In this document: piece after piece, positions 42,558 to 49,608 of the stretch
How positions within the stretch are numbered: the stretch's first letter is position 1
Layout: every line of letters starts with the position of its first letter
From: Pseudomonas japonica
GTDB taxonomy: Bacteria > Pseudomonadota > Gammaproteobacteria > Pseudomonadales > Pseudomonadaceae
DNA: 50,034 nt
Direction: 5' to 3'
Assembly (NCBI RefSeq): GCF_013522925.1
Contig: NZ_JAAMQU010000022.1
Location: 1 to 50,034 of the forward strand
Translations under genes and position numbers: made by a program
The notes under the pieces: model-generated
Databases searched by the model: none
What the model was told of the DNA's origin: nothing
Seen by the model: the letters and a program-made list of their open reading frames with translations, nothing else

Positions 42558-44616
42558 CCTAGAGTTCTTGAAGAAATTCACACAGGATCCACGGGATGCC
42601 TACCGCAGTGCAGCCTGGCTAAAAAGTGACTTTGAGGATACTAAATGGTATTACAATTTCGGCCACACTGAATCACCGTACATCAACTGGTGTGTAAAAC
42701 TATCTGATGGCAGCATGCTTACCGGAGAATCAAATAAAATTCTGCTTGAGAGTTTTAAATATTATTTAATCGGCGCAACTCGAGACGCGCACTCGAACGA
42801 AACCACGGTCAAAGAGATGCAAGCTAAGCGCTTCTCTACCGCGTGCTGCGTGATCGATTACTTTCTTATCAATTGCGCGAGATATAAGATCTACAAGCAC
42901 AAACTTGGCGAACTGACATCCGGCAATCTTAAGGAGATACTTGAGAATATATCTAGGAACCCAGAAGTTTGTGAGTCCATCTATAACTGGACGAACGAGC
43001 TCAGGAGGTATTGCCTCGAACTACTAACATCCACATGCACTAAAAAGATTGAGGAAACATTAAAGCTCAAGCCTCAGCTCATGGATATAACGGATGAGCA
43101 ACTATGTAACAACAGCTTGGGTATTGATGAGACCCTGATTCCGAAAATCAGAGCATGCCTCCTTCTTCACGGATTCTATCATAAGACCGCTAACGGCAAC
43201 CAACCCAACTCAACCCTTATTTCAAAGGAAATCTATAAAAACTGCATTTGGGGCAACACAAGCTTAAAACCTGTTAAACTAATTTTGACATACAATGATA
43301 ACTCTTGCCTTTTTGAAAGAGAGTATCCACGCGCGCCCATACGAAAAGATAATGAAGCGCTTCTAGGAATGAGCGGCTACGCTTCGTATAGGCATGCGAT
43401 TTATAGCTTAGGAATACTACACGAAGTAGGATACCCGGCACCAGCCAGCAGCGCCTTAATAGAGGCAGAAAGATTCCAGCCTGCATTGTCGAACCGGGGA
43501 CGTTTTCAGACTCTCCCATCAGAACTAGCGTTTACATCTATTCGCAACGCTATTGAACTGCACATTAAACACGGTAATACGCTCATTGATGCAATGTGTC
43601 GGATTGCTAGGGAGTGTCAGCGTGTCAATATAAAACCGGCAAGCTTATCTTCAAAAAGGGTACGTCAGTTGGTGGGTTCAGAACTGGTTGACCTAGGTGT
43701 AAGCAGGCTATCCCTGAGCATCCCCGATGAAGACCATGATTACTCCACACCTTTCAAGGGAGGAAAATCTGAATACTTTAGAGATCTCAGAGCTAACCGT
43801 GGTTTCTATGAACTCATCTGCGTTTACATAGGTGGCATTCAACTCTTAGTCGGTATCTTGATGGCGCGCCGCGTAAGCGAACTCACTGGCCTGATGCCGC
43901 ACGATTGTATGGATGTAACAGAATCCTGGCTGATTTTCCAAAATGCTAAAAGCACCCGGTATGCTTCTGGGAAGCGCTTAATCGAGGCACGCCCTATTGA
44001 TCCCATTGCGGCACAGATGGTCAAGAATCTGCAACGTATGCATGGGGAACTCAAACGCATTGGGTTCATTAAACGGGAGATGAAGCTCTTCTCTACCCCC
44101 CATTTACGGGGAGCGGCCAAGTTAACCGACCGAAACTTTAATCGTAATCTAGATTTTTTTTGCGACTACTTTGAAACCCCGCTAACTAGCGAGGGAAAAC
44201 GCATGTATATTCGACAGCATCAATTGCGTCGTTTCTTTGCAATGTTATTTTTCTACTGCAGCACATTTAATAGCCTTGATACATTGCGGTGGATGCTTGG
44301 CCACACAGACCCTAGCCACGTCTGGCACTATATTACTGAAACTACAGACGGCGCTATCCTTCGAAGTGCGAGTTCACAATACCTGAGTGAGCGCCTTAAA
44401 TCCGGGGACTACTCCGAATACGAAGACCTTGCTGAACTGGTAAAGGATCACTATGGGACAGACGACGTTGAGGTTATTGACAGCAATGCGATTGAGGACT
44501 ATATCAACGACCTAATGATAGAAGGCTGGCTTGAGGTTGAGCCGGAGTTTTTTACCGACGTGCATGGCGAGACCTACAAAATTGTCGCCAAACTGACTAA
44601 GCCTCGGAGCGTCTGA
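42541..44616 (+). CDS. Tyrosine recombinase, second gene, complete catalytic set
   Basis: A 691-residue protein with a canonical C-terminal catalytic domain: R444 (MARRVSEL), K470 (FQNAKST), H560-x-x-R563 (RQHQLRRFF), H588 (MLGHTDPS) and Y597 (VWHYITE), with the normal nine-residue step from His to Tyr. The N-terminal 400 residues are long and of unknown fold. In size and order it recalls TnpB of Tn554 (630 aa). It overlaps both neighbours (17 bp before, 1 bp after as TGATG), so translation is coupled. This is the recombinase most clearly able to form the covalent DNA link. Confidence 0.88.
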   Translation: MNLPPNLEFLKKFTQDPRDAYRSAAWLKSDFEDTKWYYNFGHTESPYINWCVKLSDGSMLTGESNKILLESFKYYLIGATRDAHSNETTVKEMQAKRFSTACCVIDYFLINCARYKIYKHKLGELTSGNLKEILENISRNPEVCESIYNWTNELRRYCLELLTSTCTKKIEETLKLKPQLMDITDEQLCNNSLGIDETLIPKIRACLLLHGFYHKTANGNQPNSTLISKEIYKNCIWGNTSLKPVKLILTYNDNSCLFEREYPRAPIRKDNEALLGMSGYASYRHAIYSLGILHEVGYPAPASSALIEAERFQPALSNRGRFQTLPSELAFTSIRNAIELHIKHGNTLIDAMCRIARECQRVNIKPASLSSKRVRQLVGSELVDLGVSRLSLSIPDEDHDYSTPFKGGKSEYFRDLRANRGFYELICVYIGGIQLLVGILMARRVSELTGLMPHDCMDVTESWLIFQNAKSTRYASGKRLIEARPIDPIAAQMVKNLQRMHGELKRIGFIKREMKLFSTPHLRGAAKLTDRNFNRNLDFFCDYFETPLTSEGKRMYIRQHQLRRFFAMLFFYCSTFNSLDTLRWMLGHTDPSHVWHYITETTDGAILRSASSQYLSERLKSGDYSEYEDLAELVKDHYGTDDVEVIDSNAIEDYINDLMIEGWLEVEPEFFTDVHGETYKIVAKLTKPRSV

Positions 44617-45233
44617 TGAGCAGATCGACCAAAAACATCCAAATTTCAGAGGGCATCAATGCACTCCAGCAAATACTCATGAATGCTATCAAGCGGCCTA
44701 GAGAATATGCAGCTGACATAGAACTACGAACCGCATTGAAAACCCAAGCGAGCCTTTCTAAATTCCAGTGCACTGTAGCGACAGAAACGGGAGATACATT
44801 AAAAACGTTTCCAATGAGCTTAAACTCATTAAAAACGCACGCAGATTATATTATCACCGGTGGCTACAAGGCACTAGACGACCTACGCCGCAAAGCCATT
44901 GCAGCGATCGAATTCTCCGACAGAAAAACCACACGGGCTAACAAGCGTAGCAAGTCTGGCCTCAAACTTAAATTAGAGGAACTCGAAAGCGAGCTGGACA
45001 TCCTTCGGCAAACAAACATGATTTTGCTCAGCGCTCTCAGTGACGCCTTACATCAGTTTTCCATCATAGGAGCTGGCACCGATTCCGCTAGCCGTGCAAG
45101 CCGGGTTCAAACGGCTTCGAACAGTTTGAGGGCTATTGTCAGCATGAATACTCCTCCATTTGATCAGCTCACTCGCTCCTCTCCACCACCTAGCTTAGAG
45201 GTTATAGACTTAAATGCGTACCGTGACCGCTAA
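44616..45233 (+). CDS. Coiled-coil accessory protein of the recombinase module (TnpC-like role)
   Basis: A 205-residue protein without catalytic motifs. Residues 55-100 (FQCTVATETGDTLKTFPMSL, HADYIITGGYKALDDLRRKA) may form a small DNA-binding fold. A basic stretch (RANKRSKSG) leads into a coiled coil at about 112-145 (LKLEELESELDILRQTNMIL). The C-terminus is Ser- and Pro-rich. Position after a large recombinase and the coiled-coil layout recall TnpC of Tn554-type elements, though this protein is larger. It could bridge recombinases or set orientation. It overlaps the next gene by 20 bp. Confidence 0.75.
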   Translation: MSRSTKNIQISEGINALQQILMNAIKRPREYAADIELRTALKTQASLSKFQCTVATETGDTLKTFPMSLNSLKTHADYIITGGYKALDDLRRKAIAAIEFSDRKTTRANKRSKSGLKLKLEELESELDILRQTNMILLSALSDALHQFSIIGAGTDSASRASRVQTASNSLRAIVSMNTPPFDQLTRSSPPPSLEVIDLNAYRDR

Positions 45234-46689
45234 GCCCGCTACGATTGTAGCCCCTGAAAAGATTTATCATCTCCTTGGAGACTTCGAGCTCAACCGGCAC
45301 TTTTCAATCGATCGCTTATACAAGCGAGACGCGAGTAATATTTCCTATATTACATGGCCAGACAAGTCGCCATGCCTGATTGGAAACCTCTATATACTAT
45401 CCTTATATCAAAAGATTGGACGCGGCGGTAGAGAAGGCCTATCAAGGCGGGGAGATAAAGGTGGCACGATTGGAGACTATGCCTCGAAAATTAGTCAGCT
45501 ACTTAAACGCTGTTATCGGGATTCCATTGAACCCAAGGATCTGAGCGATGGCATATTTAGCGATTACGTAATTGAAATGGCTCAGGAAAGATCCCATAAA
45601 AATCCGGCCAAAGAGAAGAAAAGCGGTACTTCAGCACTTGCTACTGGACGGATATGGTTGGACTTCCTTTATTTTGTAGGCCACTTCTATGGAAACCCTA
45701 ACTTTGTATCAGAGGAAGGTACAATAAGAATTACGAATGAAAGGTTTGCTACCAAAGGCAGAAATGGAAGATTGATCTGGCGCAACTACAAAAGCCATTC
45801 CTCTTTTACATTTTCACGGAGACAGCACAAGAGAGACCCCATCACCAATGATGATATTGAAAGACTAACAAGAGCAAACCGAAACTCTACCTATAGTGCT
45901 TTTATCCGTGAGCGCCGCGCTTGTTTACTGGATTTATTCGAAGCCACTGGAGCAAGGCGAGACGAAATACAAAACGTATCTATTGACGACATCACAAACG
46001 CACTGAATGATCCCGAATACAAGCTGGCCTTGATTACCCTAAAGACTGGAGGTGAAATCGAAACCAGGCAAGTTTCAGTTCCGCATATGGTTCTCCGAAA
46101 AGTTAAAACTCATATCGAGAAAGCCCGGAGGATGACCATAAAAAAGCATTACAAACTAGGAGCTGACCATCGAAAGCTATTTATTTCCGAGCGTACCGGC
46201 AAGGCGCTTAGCGGTCAAACCCTATCCAACGAAATTGGGCATCTAAGGAAGATTGCCGGCATATCCCACCAAGTATGCCCACACATGTATCGGCATGCAT
46301 TCATTACAAAGAAAATCCTCAACCTACTAAATGATCATCAAATTCGCAACGAGGATGAGCTTCGGAGAAACCTGATTGATATCAAAACTTTTGTTACCGA
46401 AATCCAAGTTGAAACGGGCCAGATCCATCCGGACTCTGTTGAGCACTATATTGACTGGGCGTTCCGCGATCTGGCGAGCTATGACGAAACCATCAAGTCA
46501 GTAAGGCACCATCACGTTAGGGAGATATACCTTCGCAAGCGGAAAGAACTGAGAGACGCTCTTCTGGAAGGAATGCCGAAGGAAGAATATGCAGCGCTTG
46601 ACAATCAACTAGATGAAAGTTTTACCCAAGACTTAGCTGTAGCAGATCGAGCGCGATCAGCGCTTCATAAGCCACCAAAATCTTTGTAA
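45214..46689 (+). CDS. Tyrosine recombinase, fourth gene of the module
   Basis: A 491-residue recombinase. Placed residues are R248 (TGARRDEI), K277 (TLKTGGE), H357-x-x-R360-H361 (PHMYRHAF) and Y412 (VEHYIDW). Where LGH is usual the sequence reads TGQ (Q403), nine residues before Y412, so the third His is replaced by Gln. An insertion of about 40 residues lies between the H-x-x-R box and this site. The N-terminal part (residues 1-190) includes a SAM-like region with ISQLLKRCYRDSI. The start overlaps the coiled-coil gene. With three different recombinases in a row, this fourth gene makes the module larger than Tn554 tnpABC. Confidence 0.85.
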   Translation: MRTVTAKPATIVAPEKIYHLLGDFELNRHFSIDRLYKRDASNISYITWPDKSPCLIGNLYILSLYQKIGRGGREGLSRRGDKGGTIGDYASKISQLLKRCYRDSIEPKDLSDGIFSDYVIEMAQERSHKNPAKEKKSGTSALATGRIWLDFLYFVGHFYGNPNFVSEEGTIRITNERFATKGRNGRLIWRNYKSHSSFTFSRRQHKRDPITNDDIERLTRANRNSTYSAFIRERRACLLDLFEATGARRDEIQNVSIDDITNALNDPEYKLALITLKTGGEIETRQVSVPHMVLRKVKTHIEKARRMTIKKHYKLGADHRKLFISERTGKALSGQTLSNEIGHLRKIAGISHQVCPHMYRHAFITKKILNLLNDHQIRNEDELRRNLIDIKTFVTEIQVETGQIHPDSVEHYIDWAFRDLASYDETIKSVRHHHVREIYLRKRKELRDALLEGMPKEEYAALDNQLDESFTQDLAVADRARSALHKPPKSL

Positions 46690-47014
46690 GGTCAACCTGA
46701 GAGATTGTTTGGAAGGGTTCTTTTCCTTGGCATACACTAGGGATACTCCGTCATTCGCGCCGCGTGTCTTGGTTGAAGGCTGAGTGCTCGGCCTGAGCCC
46801 CTGTCACAACTCGAACAACTGGTACTCAAGGATGTCATCCCTTAAAACACAGCACCAAGGTGGCATGCGCCTGTTTAAATCCATTCTTCTTCGCGCTGCA
46901 TAGGGGTTCTCACTTGGTTATACCTAGTTTCTTCGCGCATTTTGTGAGATGCCGCCAACAAACCCGTCTCTGACGATGGGAGATCACGCATTTCAGCTGC
47001 GGCGACCCTCGTGT
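46690..47014. other. Non-coding stretch after the recombinase operon
   Basis: No long ORF is credible. On the minus strand GCGAAGAA recurs at about 46887, 46931 and, just outside, 47028, each inside a tiny ORF. No strong terminator was seen after the recombinase operon. Function is unknown. Confidence 0.5.
46875..46940 (-). CDS. Micro-ORF ending R-E-E-E-W-I
   Basis: ATG 46940 opens 21 codons (MREETRYNQVRTPMQREEEW, then I, stop). An inner ATG at 46901 would give MQREEEWI. There is no strong ribosome binding site for either. It is listed because its ending matches the 9-residue ORF 71 bp upstream. It could be a leader peptide, a tiny protein or the relic of a longer gene. Confidence 0.3.
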   Translation of the reverse strand: MREETRYNQVRTPMQREEEWI

Positions 47015-47044
47015 TCAGAGCCAATCTTCTTCGCGGTAGGTCAT
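47015..47044 (-). CDS. Micro-ORF MTYREEDWL
   Basis: Nine codons from ATG 47044 to TGA. GGAGAGG lies five bases before the ATG, an excellent ribosome binding site. The ending R-E-E-D-W-L parallels R-E-E-E-W-I at 46875-46901. The strong site and the repeated motif make translation plausible; a role as leader peptide or tiny antigen-like peptide is speculation. Confidence 0.4.
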   Translation of the reverse strand: MTYREEDWL

Positions 47045-47196
47045 GGTGGCCTCTCCATTCTCATAACGTTTTTTAGACGGTAGCTCAGGGGGTAACTGAG
47101 GTCAATCACACACCCGTTTCATGACCCTCATCTGCCTCGTAAACTCCCATAGCCCGCGGGCGGTAGCTGCATCCCCTGCGGCGTTCGTGCATAGGG

Positions 47197-47493
47197 TTAT
47201 GGTGACTCTGTAGGCAGGCAGAGTCCTTCGGGTGGATTCGAGCCCCAAATCGCCACGACTACCTCTCTCGGGCTTGCCTGGTTTGCTAGCTGCTCATCCA
47301 TAGAAGGTGGGTACAAGCTATCCTCTGTATCCAGGGATTCAATCCCTTGGTAGTCACCCCAGGATGCTCCTTCAGTCAGCACCGCTTGTGGCTGTACAGC
47401 TTTGACGAGCCTGTACTGGTCATCGTATTCAACGACAACCTCGGCCTCCGGATCAAAAGTCGACAGCACCGCGATCATTTCCCGGACATTCAT
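47197..47493 (-). CDS. Small acidic cargo protein
   Basis: A 98-residue protein starting at ATG 47493 with GGTGAG before it. MNVREMIAVLSTFDPEAEVV followed by VEYDDQYRLV is typical of short conserved proteins found in Pseudomonas islands that begin with a helix and end in a strand-rich acidic region. It is strongly acidic, with no Cys and no membrane segment. The function is unknown. It is transcribed toward the recombinase operon. Confidence 0.7.
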   Translation of the reverse strand: MNVREMIAVLSTFDPEAEVVVEYDDQYRLVKAVQPQAVLTEGASWGDYQGIESLDTEDSLYPPSMDEQLANQASPREVVVAIWGSNPPEGLCLPTESP

Positions 47494-47880
47494 TGGCTCA
47501 CCTTTCAGTCACTGCACGGCTCGTTTCGTGAGCGTCAGAATGATATTCGCATCATTAGGGCGTGCCCTTTGGGACGGCTGTCGTGAACCAAGCCCCGACT
47601 TCGGTCGGGGTCTTGGCCCGCTGGGCTTCCATCCTCCCGCCTGCGCGCTCCGCTTGCATACGCTAGGTCAAGCCGCGCTTATTCGCATGGTCTAGGCCCC
47701 TTCTGGGTGTCTTCCAAGCGGGTTTAGACCCTGGCCTGTCGCCTGCCGGGAAGTTACTTAGGAACGCGCGCGCAACGCATGAAAAGATGTTGTTTCAGGG
47801 TTGAGGCCTCACCATCGGCAACGATTCTGGTGGATGCACTATACGGTGCCGACTGCCTGAGTCAGTTAGCCCGTACACCA
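47494..47880. other. Intergenic stretch with hairpin and dispersed repeat
   Basis: No convincing gene. It holds the first copy of a dispersed repeat (47561-47658), including the hairpin CCCCGAC-TTCG-GTCGGGG at 47593-47610, a 7-bp stem with a stable TTCG loop. GTTTAGACCC and GGTCTAGGCC near 47690-47730 are short inverted pieces. An ORF on the plus strand (47402-47695) runs through the repeat and looks like chance. Confidence 0.5.
47561..47658. repeat. Dispersed island repeat, copy 1
   Basis: Shares the blocks CGTGCCC, CGGCTGTCGTGAACCA, TCTTGGCCC and GCCTGCGCGCTCCGCTTGCA, in the same order, with 49835-49927. The middle differs: copy 1 has a TTCG hairpin where copy 2 has another sequence. Both lie between cargo genes. 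The blocks may mark promoters, recombination sites or conserved untranslated leaders. Confidence 0.75.
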
Positions 47881-48144
47881 TTACCCCGGGGCTTGCTCTG
47901 GCATCACAACGCTCCACCCCGAGCCGCTAGGAATTCCGAAAGTCTGGTAAGACCAGGGACTGTAGTGGTCAGGATTGGTCTCAAACCGCACGACGTTCAA
48001 CATGTCGTCCTCCGATGGGAAGTGACGTAGCAACGCCTTGGCCTCCCCGCGGAGGTCTTCACTCATCGAAGCATTCTTGGACAGCGCGATAAGAAATTCC
48101 CGCGCCTGTAATACTGAGCGTGTTCGCTCTTCTGGCATCGTCAT
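47881..48144 (-). CDS. BPSL0761-family small protein
   Basis: An 87-residue protein when read from ATG 48144, with AAGGGG 11-12 bases upstream; the frame is open to ATG 48186. The N-terminal stretch MTMPEERTRSVLQAREFLIA followed by RHFPSED is the hallmark of the BPSL0761 family, short proteins common in Burkholderia and Pseudomonas islands. Function is unknown. The second half (WSYQTFGIPSGSGWSVVMPE) is a longer tail than in many members. Confidence 0.75.
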   Translation of the reverse strand: MTMPEERTRSVLQAREFLIALSKNASMSEDLRGEAKALLRHFPSEDDMLNVVRFETNPDHYSPWSYQTFGIPSGSGWSVVMPEQAPG

Positions 48145-48186
48145 CGGCGATCTAGCCCCTTGCGCTGAACTCATCACATCAACCAT

Positions 48187-48362
48187 ACGACTTCAACGCA
48201 CACCTGAGCAAGACACCGCTCACGGGGCGTCAGATGAGACGTATATCGTTGAAATGCCTCTGAGCAACGCTACGCCCGAGACAGCAGGGCAATGATTCCG
48301 GCGGCTGAGGACTTCAACCTTTGAAAAAAGATTTCTGTTGGAGTCTCATTTCAAGCACCAGC
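48187..48362. other. Short spacer between cargo genes
   Basis: 176 bp without a credible ORF. ACAGCAGGGC and TTGAAAAAAG stretches are the only local features. A promoter for the BPSL0761-type gene is expected here, but no clear hexamer pair was found. Confidence 0.4.
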
Positions 48363-48698
48363 TCACCCTTGATATGGAGGGTACAGATTCGCGGAGGCTT
48401 TGTGAGCAAAGTGCTGACTGAGGTGCGCTAAAAGATTCGCTGCATGAGAGACATTATGCCCAACGCTATGGAATCGAACGTAGTCGACCAACGCATTGCT
48501 TGCCATCATGTATGCAGGGATTTCGCTGACGCGGCCAGGATCGCCGTGCCACCACACAATAACGGTCGCATCTTCTGGTTCAGCATCGTCTTCTGGGGAT
48601 GCTCGAATCACCGTACCGTCTCTCAAAGACCGGGCGACCAAATCACCAGCGACCTCTTCTGTGTGGAAAAGGGGAGCTAGGTTGCCTATGAAGCTCAC
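48363..48698 (-). CDS. Small cargo protein of unknown function
   Basis: A 111-residue ORF from GTG 48698 (MSFIGNLAPLFHTEEVAGDL). It has an acidic middle (EDDAEPEDATVIVWW) and a His-rich C-terminal half (VGHNVSHAANLLAHLSQHFA). There is no membrane helix or signal peptide. No family is recognised. The non-random domain-like layout and shared orientation with its neighbours support a real gene. Confidence 0.6.
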   Translation of the reverse strand: MSFIGNLAPLFHTEEVAGDLVARSLRDGTVIRASPEDDAEPEDATVIVWWHGDPGRVSEIPAYMMASNALVDYVRFHSVGHNVSHAANLLAHLSQHFAHKASANLYPPYQG

Positions 48699-48951
48699 TA
48701 CCCGTTTCGCTGAGTAAGCCGTATATTTTCTCTGCCCTTGCGTCTGTTCAGAGTGCCTCGGTGCCTTGCTAAACGCACCACCTCGTTTGCCTACGGCGCG
48801 TACGAGAATTCATCCAAGCAGTCAATCGGCTCGTGACTCTGCAGGTGACCCCAAGGGGCATTTTTATAGGCCGAAAAGAGATTCGCCGTCAGATGATCGC
48901 ACCTCGGGACGGTGCTCAAACATTCAGTACGAAGATGACAAGCCCGGGAGG
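48699..48951. other. Spacer between cargo genes
   Basis: No gene is supported. CCCCAAGGGGCATTTTTAT near 48851 looks like a very short terminator in the plus direction. The 75-codon plus-strand frame at 48766 has a Ser/Arg/Pro-rich composition typical of chance frames. Confidence 0.4.
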
Positions 48952-49359
48952 TCAAGACGTGCTTTTCATTCCCGCGCTCCTATGGCTATCTAAATGAATC
49001 ATCTCCGCCTGCCATCTTCGGAGAAAGCTATGCCAGTCGTGAGCGTAAAAACCTTCCACCACACGGGTCGAGCCGATGCTCGCAGCGAGAAAGCGTGAGC
49101 GCCAAGGCTGCGGAATATTCTGGTGTCTGACGATGGTGAAGCCGCAGGCATGATCTTCAGCGAGTACCTGGACTAAAAGCTCCTCGGCATCGAGGATTTT
49201 CGTTACCAGCGAGGCATCATCAGCCTCTGCCCGGTCGATCTCATCGAGAGCCAGGATTAGCTCCAGCGCTGCGGGATCACCAGGTTGTAGACCTGCAAGG
49301 CGCCAGAGAACCCTTCTCCTTTGGGTTTCGCGCGTGTGAATGTCGGTGTTTCTATCCAT
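48952..49359 (-). CDS. Helical cargo protein of unknown function
   Basis: A 135-residue protein from ATG 49359, with GAGGA ten bases upstream; the open frame extends 14 codons further. The first half is strongly helical and charged (LWRLAGLQPGDPAALELILA, DEIDRAEADDASLVTKILDA). The second half is mixed with several Trp and Arg. There are no transmembrane segments. No family is recognised. It follows the 60-residue gene at 49373 by 13 bp and probably shares its transcript. Confidence 0.62.
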   Translation of the reverse strand: MDRNTDIHTRETQRRRVLWRLAGLQPGDPAALELILALDEIDRAEADDASLVTKILDAEELLVQVLAEDHACGFTIVRHQNIPQPWRSRFLAASIGSTRVVEGFYAHDWHSFLRRWQAEMIHLDSHRSAGMKSTS

Positions 49360-49372
49360 CAAAAATCTGTCC

Positions 49373-49555
49373 TCAGCGCGAAGCAAATGATGTGAGGTCA
49401 CGGTATAGGCCTATCAGGAGCCCGGCGTCCAGAAGCGCGTGGTGCGATAGATCTGGAATACCCATGTTCCCTATGTCATCTGCTTCCAGGAGGCGGAAGA
49501 CCTGCAACAGATCTGTGGCCTGGTTGATGACATTCGGTAGCCACCGGTGATCCAC
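49373..49555 (-). CDS. Small cargo protein, about 60 residues
   Basis: A short protein from GTG 49555 without a good ribosome binding site; the true start may lie within a few codons. The helical sequence NQATDLLQVFRLLEADDIGN and MGIPDLSHHALLDAGLLIGL resembles short proteins often seen in Pseudomonas islands, by impression only. It is the first gene of the leftward cargo row inside the window. Two direct repeats (49579-49608) lie in its upstream region. Confidence 0.6.
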   Translation of the reverse strand: MDHRWLPNVINQATDLLQVFRLLEADDIGNMGIPDLSHHALLDAGLLIGLYRDLTSFASR

Positions 49556-49578
49556 CTAAGCGGTTAGTCGAACCGGAA

Positions 49579-49608
49579 TGTAACGTTTATTTCGCACTGT
49601 AACGTTTA
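49579..49608. repeat. Direct repeat TGTAACGTTTA, two copies
   Basis: TGTAACGTTTA occurs at 49579-49589 and 49598-49608, start to start 19 bp, about two helical turns. The core AACGTT is palindromic. The pair lies 24-53 bp upstream of the first leftward cargo gene, where an operator would be expected. Confidence 0.5.

Noticed and set aside
47080..47150. GGTAGCTCAGGGGG, resembling a tRNA D-arm
   Set aside because: No anticodon arm, T-loop (GTTCGA type) or acceptor stem could be found around it.
47402..48717. Plus-strand ORFs among the cargo genes (for example 47402-47695, 48444-48717)
   Set aside because: They are opposite better minus-strand genes or cross a dispersed repeat, and their composition looks random.
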